DNA of 64,000 nt from JAQGMV01 sp963828715 (GTDB lineage Bacteria > Pseudomonadota > Gammaproteobacteria > Burkholderiales > SG8-41), in assembly GCA_963828715.1 (NCBI GenBank), contig CAWHFX010000002.1, positions 186,001 through 250,000 of the forward strand. The letters are read 5' to 3'. The position numbers were made by a program, and so were the translations under genes. This document shows, piece after piece, positions 17,786 to 25,573 of this stretch. The notes beneath the pieces were generated by a model, which made no database searches, was not told the DNA's origin, and saw nothing but the letters and a program-made list of their open reading frames with translations. Within the stretch, counting starts at the first letter, position 1. The number at the start of each line of letters is the position of its first letter.

Positions 17786-19234
17786 TTACGCCGCGTGTGG
17801 ATGCGGACGATGGTGGTGCGGCCGCGCATACCACTGCGGCAGCAATGAGCCGATCACCATCCCTGCCATGCTCGCGAGCAGTCCTGCGAACTGCGGCGGC
17901 AGGAAACCTTCGGGGTTCGTGAATTCCAGACCCAGCCACGTACCGAGACCGCCGAGCATGGCAAGCGCGGCGCCCTGTGTCGTCGCCTTTCTCCAGTAGA
18001 GCCCGAATGCAAGCGGCGTGAACGCAGCAGCGAGCGTGATCTTGTACGCGTTCTCGACCATCCCGTAGATCGATGCATTCGATGTGAGCGCGAAGATGAG
18101 CACGGCTCCGGCGAAGAGCAGGACCACAACCCGCAGCAGGCGCAAAAACTGCCAGTCCGCGAGGTTCGGCATCAGCGGTCGCAGGATGTTCTCCGCCACC
18201 GTGACCGACGGTGCGAGCAGCGTCGCGGCCGAGCATGACAGGATGGCCGAAATCAGCGCCCCGAAGAAGAAGACCTGCGCCGCGAACGGCGCGTGGGTGA
18301 GTATGAGCCGCGGCAGGATCTGCTGCGTGTCGCTGGTGAGATAGCGCTCGATCAGCGCGGGATCGAGCAACGTGGCCGAGTACGCGAGAAACATCGGCAC
18401 GAACGCGAAGCAGAAATACAGCATGCCGCCGATAACGGATCCGGCCCCCGCCGTCTGCTCGTTCTTCGCGGAGGCAACGCGCTGAAACACGTCCTGCTGC
18501 GGGATCGAGCCGAGCGCCATCGTGGCCCACGCCGCGACGAAAGCGACCATATCGCGCGCCTCGAACTGCGGGAGAAACTCGAACTTGCCGAGACCCGCGG
18601 CATGCTCGATCACCGCGGCGGGCCCGCCCACCATGCCCGAGATGACGAAGCCGATATACACCATGCCGGCCATGATGACGCTCATCTGGAAGAGATCGGT
18701 GAACGCAACGGACAACATGCCGCCCGAGAGGGTCCAGATGAGCACGATCGCAACGCCCAGAATCATGCCTTGCCACGGCGCAATCGCACCATTCGTGAGC
18801 ACTGAAAATACGAGCCCGAGCGCCGTGATCTGCGCGGACACCCAGCCGAGATAGGAAATGACGATACAAACCGACGCGACGACCTCGATGAGCCGGTTGT
18901 AGCGGCCGCGGTAATAGTCGCCGATCGTCAGAAGGCCCAGCCGGTACAGCGGCCGCGCAAAGAAAAGGCCCACGAGAACGAGGCACATGCTCGAGCCGAA
19001 CGGGTCTGCGATGACGCCCTTGAGACCCTCGTTGAGGAATTTCGCCGGTATCCCGAGCACCGTCTCCGAGCCAAACCAGGTTGCGAACACGGTGGCGATG
19101 ATGAACGGCAACGGCAGGTGGCGCCCGGCCACTACGTAGTCTGCCGAGCTCTTCACCTTGGTCGCGGCGTAGAGACCAATGCACACCGACACGAGGAGGT
19201 AGAGCGCGACGAACCAGATCAGATTCGAAGCCAT
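17786..19234 (-). CDS. Sodium/solute symporter (SSS family)
   Basis: A 482-residue transporter with about 13 hydrophobic segments. FIIATVFATWFGSETVLGIP, then GDYYRGRYNRLIEVVASV, LSGGMLSVAFTDLFQM and LGSIPQQDVFQRVASAKNE match the sodium:solute symporter (PutP/PanF) family. The substrate cannot be told from sequence. The C-terminus ends in a His-rich tail (ARPHHHRPHPHAA). The ATG at 19234 is preferred over a TTG three codons upstream. Confidence 0.9.
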   Translation of the reverse strand: MASNLIWFVALYLLVSVCIGLYAATKVKSSADYVVAGRHLPLPFIIATVFATWFGSETVLGIPAKFLNEGLKGVIADPFGSSMCLVLVGLFFARPLYRLGLLTIGDYYRGRYNRLIEVVASVCIVISYLGWVSAQITALGLVFSVLTNGAIAPWQGMILGVAIVLIWTLSGGMLSVAFTDLFQMSVIMAGMVYIGFVISGMVGGPAAVIEHAAGLGKFEFLPQFEARDMVAFVAAWATMALGSIPQQDVFQRVASAKNEQTAGAGSVIGGMLYFCFAFVPMFLAYSATLLDPALIERYLTSDTQQILPRLILTHAPFAAQVFFFGALISAILSCSAATLLAPSVTVAENILRPLMPNLADWQFLRLLRVVVLLFAGAVLIFALTSNASIYGMVENAYKITLAAAFTPLAFGLYWRKATTQGAALAMLGGLGTWLGLEFTNPEGFLPPQFAGLLASMAGMVIGSLLPQWYARPHHHRPHPHAA

Positions 19235-19299
19235 AGAGTGCAAAAGAGGGAGCGTTCCGCGGGCACGCCGATTATACGGTCGACGCGCCGGCGCATTTA

Positions 19300-20830
19300 C
19301 TACCGAACGGCGATGAAAGCGAATGCCAGGCCAATCGCGATGAGCACAAGCATGAATGCGATCAGGATGAGAAGTCGGTTCGTGCGCCGGCGCTCGGCGA
19401 GTATCGCCACAGTCAAGTCAGCCGAAGGCGCGGCCGCCTGGTGCGCAAGTGCCTGCTCCACCAGACGGGGCAGTTTCGGCAGCGCAATAGCCCAATTCGG
19501 GGCTTCGTCCCGGAGGCGGCGTACGAGCCCGCGCCAGCCGATCTGCTCCGACATCCAGCGCTCGATGTAGGGTTTCGCGGTCGCCCACAGGTCGAGGTCC
19601 GGGTCGAGCTGGCGGCCGAGGCCTTCGATGTTGAGCAGCGTCTTCTGCAGGAGCACGAGTTGCGGCTGCACTTCGATATTGAAGCGGCGCGACGTCTGAA
19701 ACAGTCGCAACAGCACGCGGCCGAACGAGATCTCCTTGAGCGGCCGGTCGAACACCGGCTCGCAAACGGCGCGAATGGCCGATTCGAACTCGTCGAGCGG
19801 AGTGCTGGGCGGGGCCCAGCCCGACTCCACATGGGCGAGCGCGACGCGAAAGTAGTCGCGTCGGAAGAAGCCGAGCAGGTTCTGTGCAAGATAGTGTTTG
19901 TCCATCTCGGAGAGCGTGCCCATGATGCCGAAGTCGAGCGCGATGTAACGGCCCTGCGGCGACACGAGAATGTTGCCCGGGTGCATGTCGGCATGGAAGA
20001 AGCCGTCGCGAAACACCTGTGTGAAAAAGATCTCGACACCGGCCCGCGCGAGTTGCTTGATGTCCACGCCCTGTTCGCGCAGCGCGGCGATCTGATTGAC
20101 AGGCGTGCCGCGCATCCGCTGCATGACCATGACTTCTTCGGTGCAGTAATCCCAGTACACTTCCGGCACGAGAAGCAGCGGCGAGTGCTCGAAATTGCGG
20201 CGGAGCTGACTCGCGTTCGCGGCTTCCCGCACCAGATCCAGCTCGTTCTGAAGATGCTTGTGGAACTCGTTGACTACGGCGTGCGGCCGCAGGCGCTTGC
20301 CTTCTGACCAGCAGCGCTCGATAAACGAAGCGGCGGCGCGCAGCAGGGCGAGATCGTTCGCGATGATGCTCGCGATGCCGGGGTCGAAGGATCTTGACCG
20401 CGACTTCCCTGCCGTCCGGAAGCTCCGCGAGGTGAACCTGCGCAACGGATGCGCTCGCCTCCGGCTTACGATTGAAGCGCACGAACACGTCGTCGACGGG
20501 ACGCCCGTATACGCGCTGCAGGATTGCAAGCGCCTCTTCGATCGGGAACGGCTCGACGGAGTCCTGCAGCAGCGCCAGCTCGTCGGCAATATCCGTCGGC
20601 AGCAGATCGCGGCGTGTGGAGAGCACCTGCCCGAACTTGACGAAGATCGGGCCCAGGGCTTCCAGTGCGCGGCGCAGACGCACAGCACGCGGCGTGGTAT
20701 GGCGCCTCCGCAGCAGCGGCAAATCGAGTATTCGGCGCGCGGCGCGCGTTCGCTCGTGCTCGAAAGCGAACTCGTATAGTCCGAAACGCAGGCCGATGGA
20801 GACGATCTTGATAAGGCGAAACAGGCGCAC
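19300..20830 (-). pseudogene. ubiB: UbiB ubiquinone-biosynthesis kinase-like protein, +1 frameshift
   Basis: UbiB is an atypical ADCK/ABC1 kinase-like ATPase required for ubiquinone synthesis. The GTG at 20830 gives MRLFRLIKIVSIGLRFGLYE; motifs LGPIFVKFGQVLSTRRDLLP and SVAQVHLAELPDGREVAVK follow. Near 20380-20383 a GGGG run (CCCC on the coding strand) shifts the frame by +1, after ILRP. Beyond it PGIASIIANDLALL, ADMHPGNILV and YIALDFGIMG continue, ending in a C-terminal hydrophobic pair. With one base removed the protein is 509 residues, the normal size. The gene is otherwise intact. Confidence 0.88.
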
Positions 20831-20944
20831 GTCAGTGGCGGGAGCGGGGGCTAGCGGCGCGAGCCGCGCAGACCCGCTCGGGAACCTGGAGGCGGGATGC
20901 GGCAGGCCCAATCGGGGCCGATGTTCATCGCTGCGATCTTACTG

Positions 20945-21532
20945 TCAGCGCCCACTTGCGAGCCGTTCGGTCAGGAGCTCGATCCGTTTCTCGAGTCGCT
21001 CCACGTCGTCCCGCGTGCGGTCCACGTCCGCGTTGTATTGCTCCAGCGCCTGTGCGCTGGCGACCTGCGGGTTCTCGTGCATCGCGTACTCCGCGACGGT
21101 GCGCGCCAGATTGACTGTCGCCACGCGCGCCCAGCGCTCCAGCCCGCGCACACCGGCCGCCATGCGATGCGCCGCGATATCGCCAAAAAGGCGGCTCAAG
21201 CTTTCCTCGTAGTCCCACCTCAGATTGCGTCGCACGTAATCGAGCGCGCCGGCGAACTGGACATCGCCTGCGATCTGCACGTCGCCCGACGCACTTTCGT
21301 CTCCCGACAGCACACGAAGTACCAAACCTGGCGTCGTTACGATCGTCACGTCCGGCGGCGTTGCGGCGGGCGCCGCTGAAAGCTCACCGGAATCCGCGAT
21401 ACTGAATCCAAGCTCGAATGGCGGAGACTTGAGCAGGGCGCTCTTGCCCGCATGCGGACGCAGCTGCTCGAGCGCCCACGGATTCGAGCGCAGCAAACGA
21501 TTCAGTGGCGACAGGCCGAACGCTTCGAACAT
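20945..21532 (-). CDS. ubiJ: UbiJ, accessory factor for ubiquinone biosynthesis
   Basis: A 195-residue SCP2-domain protein. UbiJ binds the polyprenyl intermediate with UbiK in the soluble Ubi complex. The N-terminus MFEAFGLSPLNRLLRSNP and the middle LRVLSGDESASGDVQIAGDV plus the C-terminal coiled-coil DRTRDDVERLEKRIELLTER fit. It lies directly upstream of ubiB, as expected. The ATG at 21532 immediately follows a terminator T-tract and has no Shine-Dalgarno sequence; no better start is present in the frame. Confidence 0.82.
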   Translation of the reverse strand: MFEAFGLSPLNRLLRSNPWALEQLRPHAGKSALLKSPPFELGFSIADSGELSAAPAATPPDVTIVTTPGLVLRVLSGDESASGDVQIAGDVQFAGALDYVRRNLRWDYEESLSRLFGDIAAHRMAAGVRGLERWARVATVNLARTVAEYAMHENPQVASAQALEQYNADVDRTRDDVERLEKRIELLTERLASGR

Positions 21533-21562
21533 AAAAAAACCCGGGCCACCGGCCCGGGCCTT
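21533..21562 (-). terminator. Intrinsic terminator after the Tim44-like gene
   Basis: On the minus strand GGCCCGGGCC, GGT, then GGCCCGGG form a strong GC hairpin followed by TTTTTTT. It lies about 65 bases past the Tim44-like stop and its last T is adjacent to the ubiJ ATG. Confidence 0.85.
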
Positions 21563-21626
21563 TTCGAAAATGGGGTCAGGCTCGCGCTTCGTCGGTGATC
21601 GAAATGCGGGGCCGACCCGAACTGGT

Positions 21627-22601
21627 TCAACCTTGCTGAATCCCGGAAACGAGCCACCCCGAACGCCCACTCACCGGTTTCTCGAGATGCCAGACTTCGT
21701 TGAACGGCTGCGACTCGGCGCCAAGCCCCTCGCGCAGCAGGCCCGTGAAGCGGACACTCACGACATAAAGCCCGTTCTCGGTAGCGACGTCGAGTACCTC
21801 CGCATTGAGCGCAACGATCTCCGTCTTGTCACCAGGCCCCTTCGCTGCCATGTCTTTTTCGACTTCGGCTGCGAGCTCGGGCGTCAGAAATTCGCGGATC
21901 GCCGTCACGTCGCTGCGATCGTAAGCGGCCTGCAGATCCACGAAATTCGTTCGCGCATGGCGGACGAACTGTTCTTCATCGAACCCCGGCCACCGCGCGC
22001 GCTCCGCCGTGGTCGCGGCAACGGAATGGGGCGCTGCCGAGGCGCGTCCCTGCCCCAGCACCGGCTCGACCGGGCCGCTGCCGGGTAGATCGTGCGTGCC
22101 ATTCGGTGTCGCGCCTGCGTAGCGCAGGGGCGCGGGCGTGCGGCCGCGTGTAAGCAGCCGGAACAGGAAGAAGACACCCATCGCGAGCGCGACTGCCAGC
22201 AGAATCCCCGCCAGCGCGCCGCCGAGACCGTTGTGCATGAAAAGCGACGCGAGACCGGCGCCGATCGCCAGGCCCGCAAGCGGCCCGAGCCAGCGACTTG
22301 CACGTGAGGGTTGCTGTGCCGGCGGTGCGGGCTGCGCGCCGGGTTGCGGCTGTGTCGGCCCTTTCGCGACCTGCTGCTGTTGTGCAGGCGTAGGCGGCAC
22401 CGCCTGCTGCTGCTGTTGCGCCGGTGTACTGGGCGTCGCCTGTTGTTGCTGAGGCGGCGTGTGCGGCGCCGCCTGGCTTGGGCTGACCGCCTCGCGCTGT
22501 TTACCGATGCTCCTGCCGCCGCTCATGCGCCGCGCATCGGCATCAAGGACGATGAGCGACAGCGCGATCACGCCGACAAGTACGCTGAGAAATTTACGCA
22601 T
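21627..22601 (-). CDS. Tim44-like domain inner-membrane protein
   Basis: A 324-residue protein: signal or anchor MRKFLSVLVGVIALSLIVLD, then a long Gln/Pro-rich linker (QQQQATPSTPAQQQQQAVPP), two hydrophobic segments (LGPLAGLAIGAGLASLFM and GALAGILLAVALAMGVFFLF), and a C-terminal Tim44-like domain (FVRHARTNFVDLQAAYDRSD, then FNEVWHLEKPV). In bacteria such proteins are of unknown role and sit in the envelope. It is between ubiE and ubiJ; a strong terminator follows its stop. Confidence 0.85.
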   Translation of the reverse strand: MRKFLSVLVGVIALSLIVLDADARRMSGGRSIGKQREAVSPSQAAPHTPPQQQQATPSTPAQQQQQAVPPTPAQQQQVAKGPTQPQPGAQPAPPAQQPSRASRWLGPLAGLAIGAGLASLFMHNGLGGALAGILLAVALAMGVFFLFRLLTRGRTPAPLRYAGATPNGTHDLPGSGPVEPVLGQGRASAAPHSVAATTAERARWPGFDEEQFVRHARTNFVDLQAAYDRSDVTAIREFLTPELAAEVEKDMAAKGPGDKTEIVALNAEVLDVATENGLYVVSVRFTGLLREGLGAESQPFNEVWHLEKPVSGRSGWLVSGIQQG

Positions 22602-22660
22602 AGTCCACTCCTCGCTGGGACTTACATCGCTGATTCGCTGATTATAAGGGCAGGAAGGAG

Positions 22661-22740
22661 GCGGCGCTCGCCTCCGGCTCGGGCCTCCCCGCCTTTCGGA
22701 ACAGAGAGAAACCCCTGGTTCCCTCCGTAACCTCCTTTCC
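22661..22740. repeat. Intergenic repeat family 1, copy C (inverted)
   Basis: Reverse-strand copy of the family: GCGCTCGCCTCCGGCTCGGG, then CGGAACAGAGAGAAACC and GGTTCCCTCCGTAACCTCCT. It lies between the ubiE stop and the start of the Tim44-like gene. No gene is seen in 22602-22823. Confidence 0.7.
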
Positions 22741-22823
22741 GAGTCGCGTGTCGCTACAACTCCGACACGCTGTTTCCACCGAGGGCGCTCGGGCTCGGCC
22801 CCTGCGCCCTTCCAAGGCTGGTC

Positions 22824-23555
22824 TTAGTATTTCACCGCGCGGTGCAATGCGACTACACCGGCCGCCAGATTCACGTATTCGACCCGATCGAAGCCGGCGC
22901 GTTCAATCATGAGTCGAAGCGTTTCCTGATCCGGATGGACCCGTATCGATTCGGCGAGATAACGATAACTCTCCGCGTCACCGGCGACGGCCTGCCCCAG
23001 ACGCGGCAGCACCTGGAACGAATAGACATCGTAGAGGCGTGCGAGCGGCCGCCACACCTGCGAGAACTCGAGCACCAGCAAACGTCCGCCGGGGCGCAGC
23101 ACACGCCGGAACTCGCCAAGGGCGAGATCCTTATGGGTCATGTTGCGCAGGCCGAATCCGACCGTGATGCAGTCGAAGGCGCTGGAGGCGAACGGCAGGC
23201 GTTCGGCATCGCATTGCGCGACCGGAACCACCACACCGCGGTCGGCGAGGCGGTCGCGGCCGACTTCGAGCATGTTGCCGTTGATGTCGGTGAGTACCAC
23301 CATGCCGCTCGCGCCGACGCGCTCGGCAAAGAGGCGCGCGAGATCACCGGTACCGCCGGCCACGTCGAGCACAAAATCGCCGGGGCGCACCATGCTGTAC
23401 CGCGCCGTAATACGCTTCCAGTAGCGGTGCAGGCCCACCGACATGAGGTCGTTCATCAGGTCGTAGCGGCGCGCGACCGAATCGAAGACGCCCGCTACGC
23501 GGCGGGCTTTCTCTCCCTCGGGCACCTGCTGATAGCCGAAGTGGGTGGTTTTCAT
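22824..23555 (-). CDS. ubiE: Ubiquinone/menaquinone C-methyltransferase UbiE
   Basis: A 243-residue SAM-dependent methylase. It C-methylates 2-polyprenyl-6-methoxy-benzoquinol (and demethylmenaquinone). Starts MKTTHFGYQQVPEGEKARRV, with YDLMNDLMSVGLHRYWK (UbiE signature), FVLDVAGGTGDLARLFAERV (SAM loop) and ITVGFGLRNMTHKDLAL. It follows DUF971, with its ATG 10 bases after that gene's stop, and is in the same strand run as ubiJ and ubiB. Confidence 0.97.
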   Translation of the reverse strand: MKTTHFGYQQVPEGEKARRVAGVFDSVARRYDLMNDLMSVGLHRYWKRITARYSMVRPGDFVLDVAGGTGDLARLFAERVGASGMVVLTDINGNMLEVGRDRLADRGVVVPVAQCDAERLPFASSAFDCITVGFGLRNMTHKDLALGEFRRVLRPGGRLLVLEFSQVWRPLARLYDVYSFQVLPRLGQAVAGDAESYRYLAESIRVHPDQETLRLMIERAGFDRVEYVNLAAGVVALHRAVKY

Positions 23556-23564
23556 TCGGTGATT

Positions 23565-23939
23565 TCACACTTCCCGCGACGCGCCTGCTGCTCGCAGACG
23601 GTCCAGATACTGATGCCACATCTTGTCCTGACGCTCACCGTAGTCGTAAAGCAGGTCCCACGAATAGATGCCCGTATTGTGCCCGTCCGAAAACAGGAGC
23701 TGGACGGCGTAGTTGCCGACCGGATCGACCGCCTTGATGCGCACGTCCTTCTTGCCGGTCTGCAGCACTTCCTGCCCGGGCCCGTGGCCGCGCACTTCCG
23801 CCGACGGTGAATGGACGCGGAGGAACTCGGCCGGCAGGCGGAAACACTTGCCGTCGGCGTACGTGACCTCCAGTACCTGTGACTTCTGGTGCAGCTTGAT
23901 TTCAGTGGGCGCAGGTGTCGCCCTGGTGCTGGCAGCCAT
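23565..23939 (-). CDS. DUF971 (GBBH-like N-terminal) protein
   Basis: A 124-residue protein with the DUF971 pattern: LHQKSQVLEVTYADGKCFRL, PAEFLRVHSPSAEV, then IKAVDPVGNYAVQLLFSDGH and GIYSWDLLYDYG. The domain also forms the N-terminus of gamma-butyrobetaine hydroxylase. In proteobacteria it is typically next to ubiE, as here; an Fe-S or iron-related role has been suggested for relatives but is not shown by this sequence. Confidence 0.9.
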   Translation of the reverse strand: MAASTRATPAPTEIKLHQKSQVLEVTYADGKCFRLPAEFLRVHSPSAEVRGHGPGQEVLQTGKKDVRIKAVDPVGNYAVQLLFSDGHNTGIYSWDLLYDYGERQDKMWHQYLDRLRAAGASREV

Positions 23940-23955
23940 ATGAACCTAGATGGTG

Positions 23956-24363
23956 TCAGTCGAGCGCCGCCGCAAGTGCTCCGGCGAGCGCCGAGGTATT
24001 GGCCTCGCGCAACACGCCTTCGCGCGCGCGGCGCGCGGTGCTCCAGATCGGTTGCGGGTAATGAGGGTCGTCCGTGAAGCGCGGGATCACGTGCCAATGC
24101 AGATGCGGTACCTGCGTGCCGAGGCTCGCGAGATTGACCTTCGCCGGATCGAGCTGTTCACGCAGCACGGATTCCACCGCGAACACGACCTCCATGAGGT
24201 ACAAGCGATCGTCTTCCGAGAGATCGGTCATTTCCTTTACGTGCGCCTGCCATATCACTCTGCAAAAGCCAGGGTAGCCGGCTTCGTCGACATGCACGAC
24301 CCGCAAGCGCTCGCCCTGCCACAGCAACTCTCCTCCGGTGCGGTCGCAAAGCTCGCAGGTCAT
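23956..24363 (-). CDS. HIT-family hydrolase
   Basis: A 135-residue histidine-triad protein beginning MTCELCDRTGGELLWQGERL, with the active-site triad in HLHWHVIPRF. HIT proteins hydrolyse nucleoside monophosphate esters or amidates. The ATG at 24363 overlaps the stop of the upstream peptidase gene (ATGA). A longer in-frame start at 24444 would run inside that gene and is not needed. Confidence 0.9.
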   Translation of the reverse strand: MTCELCDRTGGELLWQGERLRVVHVDEAGYPGFCRVIWQAHVKEMTDLSEDDRLYLMEVVFAVESVLREQLDPAKVNLASLGTQVPHLHWHVIPRFTDDPHYPQPIWSTARRAREGVLREANTSALAGALAAALD

Positions 24364-25454
24364 TCGCGTGTTCCCTGACTGAACACCCACTTCGCCGCCG
24401 ATCGCGCAACAGCGAGTCCGCGCGCGACCGCGCGTCGACGCCATTCGACTGCGGCCGGGCAGAGTATCTCGCGCAGCCGCGCTTTGGCGGGGTGCACTAT
24501 GCTGCCGTCGCCGAAAAAATGCCAGCGGTTTTCTTCGCGCAGCGCATGGATGACGTGCACCGGAGGATAGGTGCCGATCTCCTGCAGCAGAAAATCGAGG
24601 CGCGCGCCTGGCAGCCAGTGCGGCAATGCCGAGCCGAAACTTCCCCGCACGGTATACGCAACAGAGGGAAGATTCGGGTCGACCAGGGTGCGCCCGAGTG
24701 CCACGGACAGTGTCGCCGGCGCCGTGGCGGCGACGCCGCGTTCGAGAATGAGCGTATCAGTCCCGCGCCGTCCGAGCCCGGTGTGCAGATCGAGCGCAAA
24801 CAGATCCTGCACTCCGGTCAGGTGCGCTTTCACCCATTCGCCGAACGCATGCGGTCCCGGTTGCAATTCCCGGCCGCCGTAGAAGAGCCCCCTCGCAAAT
24901 TCGTACTGCCCCTCCGCGATGGCCTGCTTCACGCGGTGAAAGCCGTAACGCACCGCCGTCGCCGCCGCTCGCATGCGAAAACCGTCATGGGCGGGAGGCG
25001 ATTGCGGATTGAGCAGAGGATCGAGCACGCGATACAACCGCGGCGCGCCCGCGAATGCCTCGCCATTGACGAGGAAGTTACGATTCAGATCGACGTTGTT
25101 CTCGTTCGTGCGCCGCAGCCACGCCATGCCGAACGGGTTGAGAACATGCGCCAGCACCAGCGCGTCATCGGGTCCGAGCGCGGGCGGCGATTCGAGCAGC
25201 GCAAGCTGCACCGCTGACCCTGTGTACGCCTCGATACCATGCAGGCCGCTCGTGTGCAGGAGCACGCGCCGCGGGCGTGGTGGACCGAGCCATGCGATCT
25301 CAGTCGACAGTGCTTCGCCACGGGGTCCTTGAGCGACAAATCCGAGCGTGTGCACAGCGGCGCCGGCGCGACTGGCCGCTTCCCGGAAGCGGTCGCGTGC
25401 GAGTGTGAAATCCGGCGAAAACCAGCTCTCGGATTGTTGTGGCTGCCTGGCCAT
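24360..25454 (-). CDS. DUF2817 / M14-like metallocarboxypeptidase
   Basis: A 364-residue protein of the M14-like DUF2817 family. Zn ligands appear in SGLHGIEAYTGSAVQ (H and E) and in FALDLHTGLGRRG (second H); the general base is likely in LLQEIGTYPP. ENNVDLNRNFL fits the carboxypeptidase substrate-binding Asn-Arg. No signal peptide is visible, so it may be cytosolic. It is coupled to the HIT gene. Confidence 0.85.
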   Translation of the reverse strand: MARQPQQSESWFSPDFTLARDRFREAASRAGAAVHTLGFVAQGPRGEALSTEIAWLGPPRPRRVLLHTSGLHGIEAYTGSAVQLALLESPPALGPDDALVLAHVLNPFGMAWLRRTNENNVDLNRNFLVNGEAFAGAPRLYRVLDPLLNPQSPPAHDGFRMRAAATAVRYGFHRVKQAIAEGQYEFARGLFYGGRELQPGPHAFGEWVKAHLTGVQDLFALDLHTGLGRRGTDTLILERGVAATAPATLSVALGRTLVDPNLPSVAYTVRGSFGSALPHWLPGARLDFLLQEIGTYPPVHVIHALREENRWHFFGDGSIVHPAKARLREILCPAAVEWRRRAVARGLAVARSAAKWVFSQGTRE

Positions 25455-25469
25455 GAGGCCGATAGCTTA

Positions 25470-25555
25470 CCCTCACCCCGACCCTCTCCCTGCGGCAGGG
25501 AGAGTCGGCAGGGAGAGACAGAGTCCTCTCGCCCCCCACCCGGGGAGAGCCTTAG
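25470..25555. repeat. Dispersed CCCTCACCCC-type hairpin repeat
   Basis: After ACCCTCACCCCGACC comes a perfect inverted repeat: CTCTCCCTGC at 25484-25493 and GCAGGGAGAG at 25495-25504 with a one-base loop. A second GGCAGGGAGAG and a CTCTC/GGGGAGAG pair follow. Similar elements are common between genes in proteobacteria (recalled). It lies between the DUF3683 stop and the DUF2817 start and could attenuate transcription. Confidence 0.7.
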
Positions 25556-25573
25556 CGTGAGCGGACACTGGCC

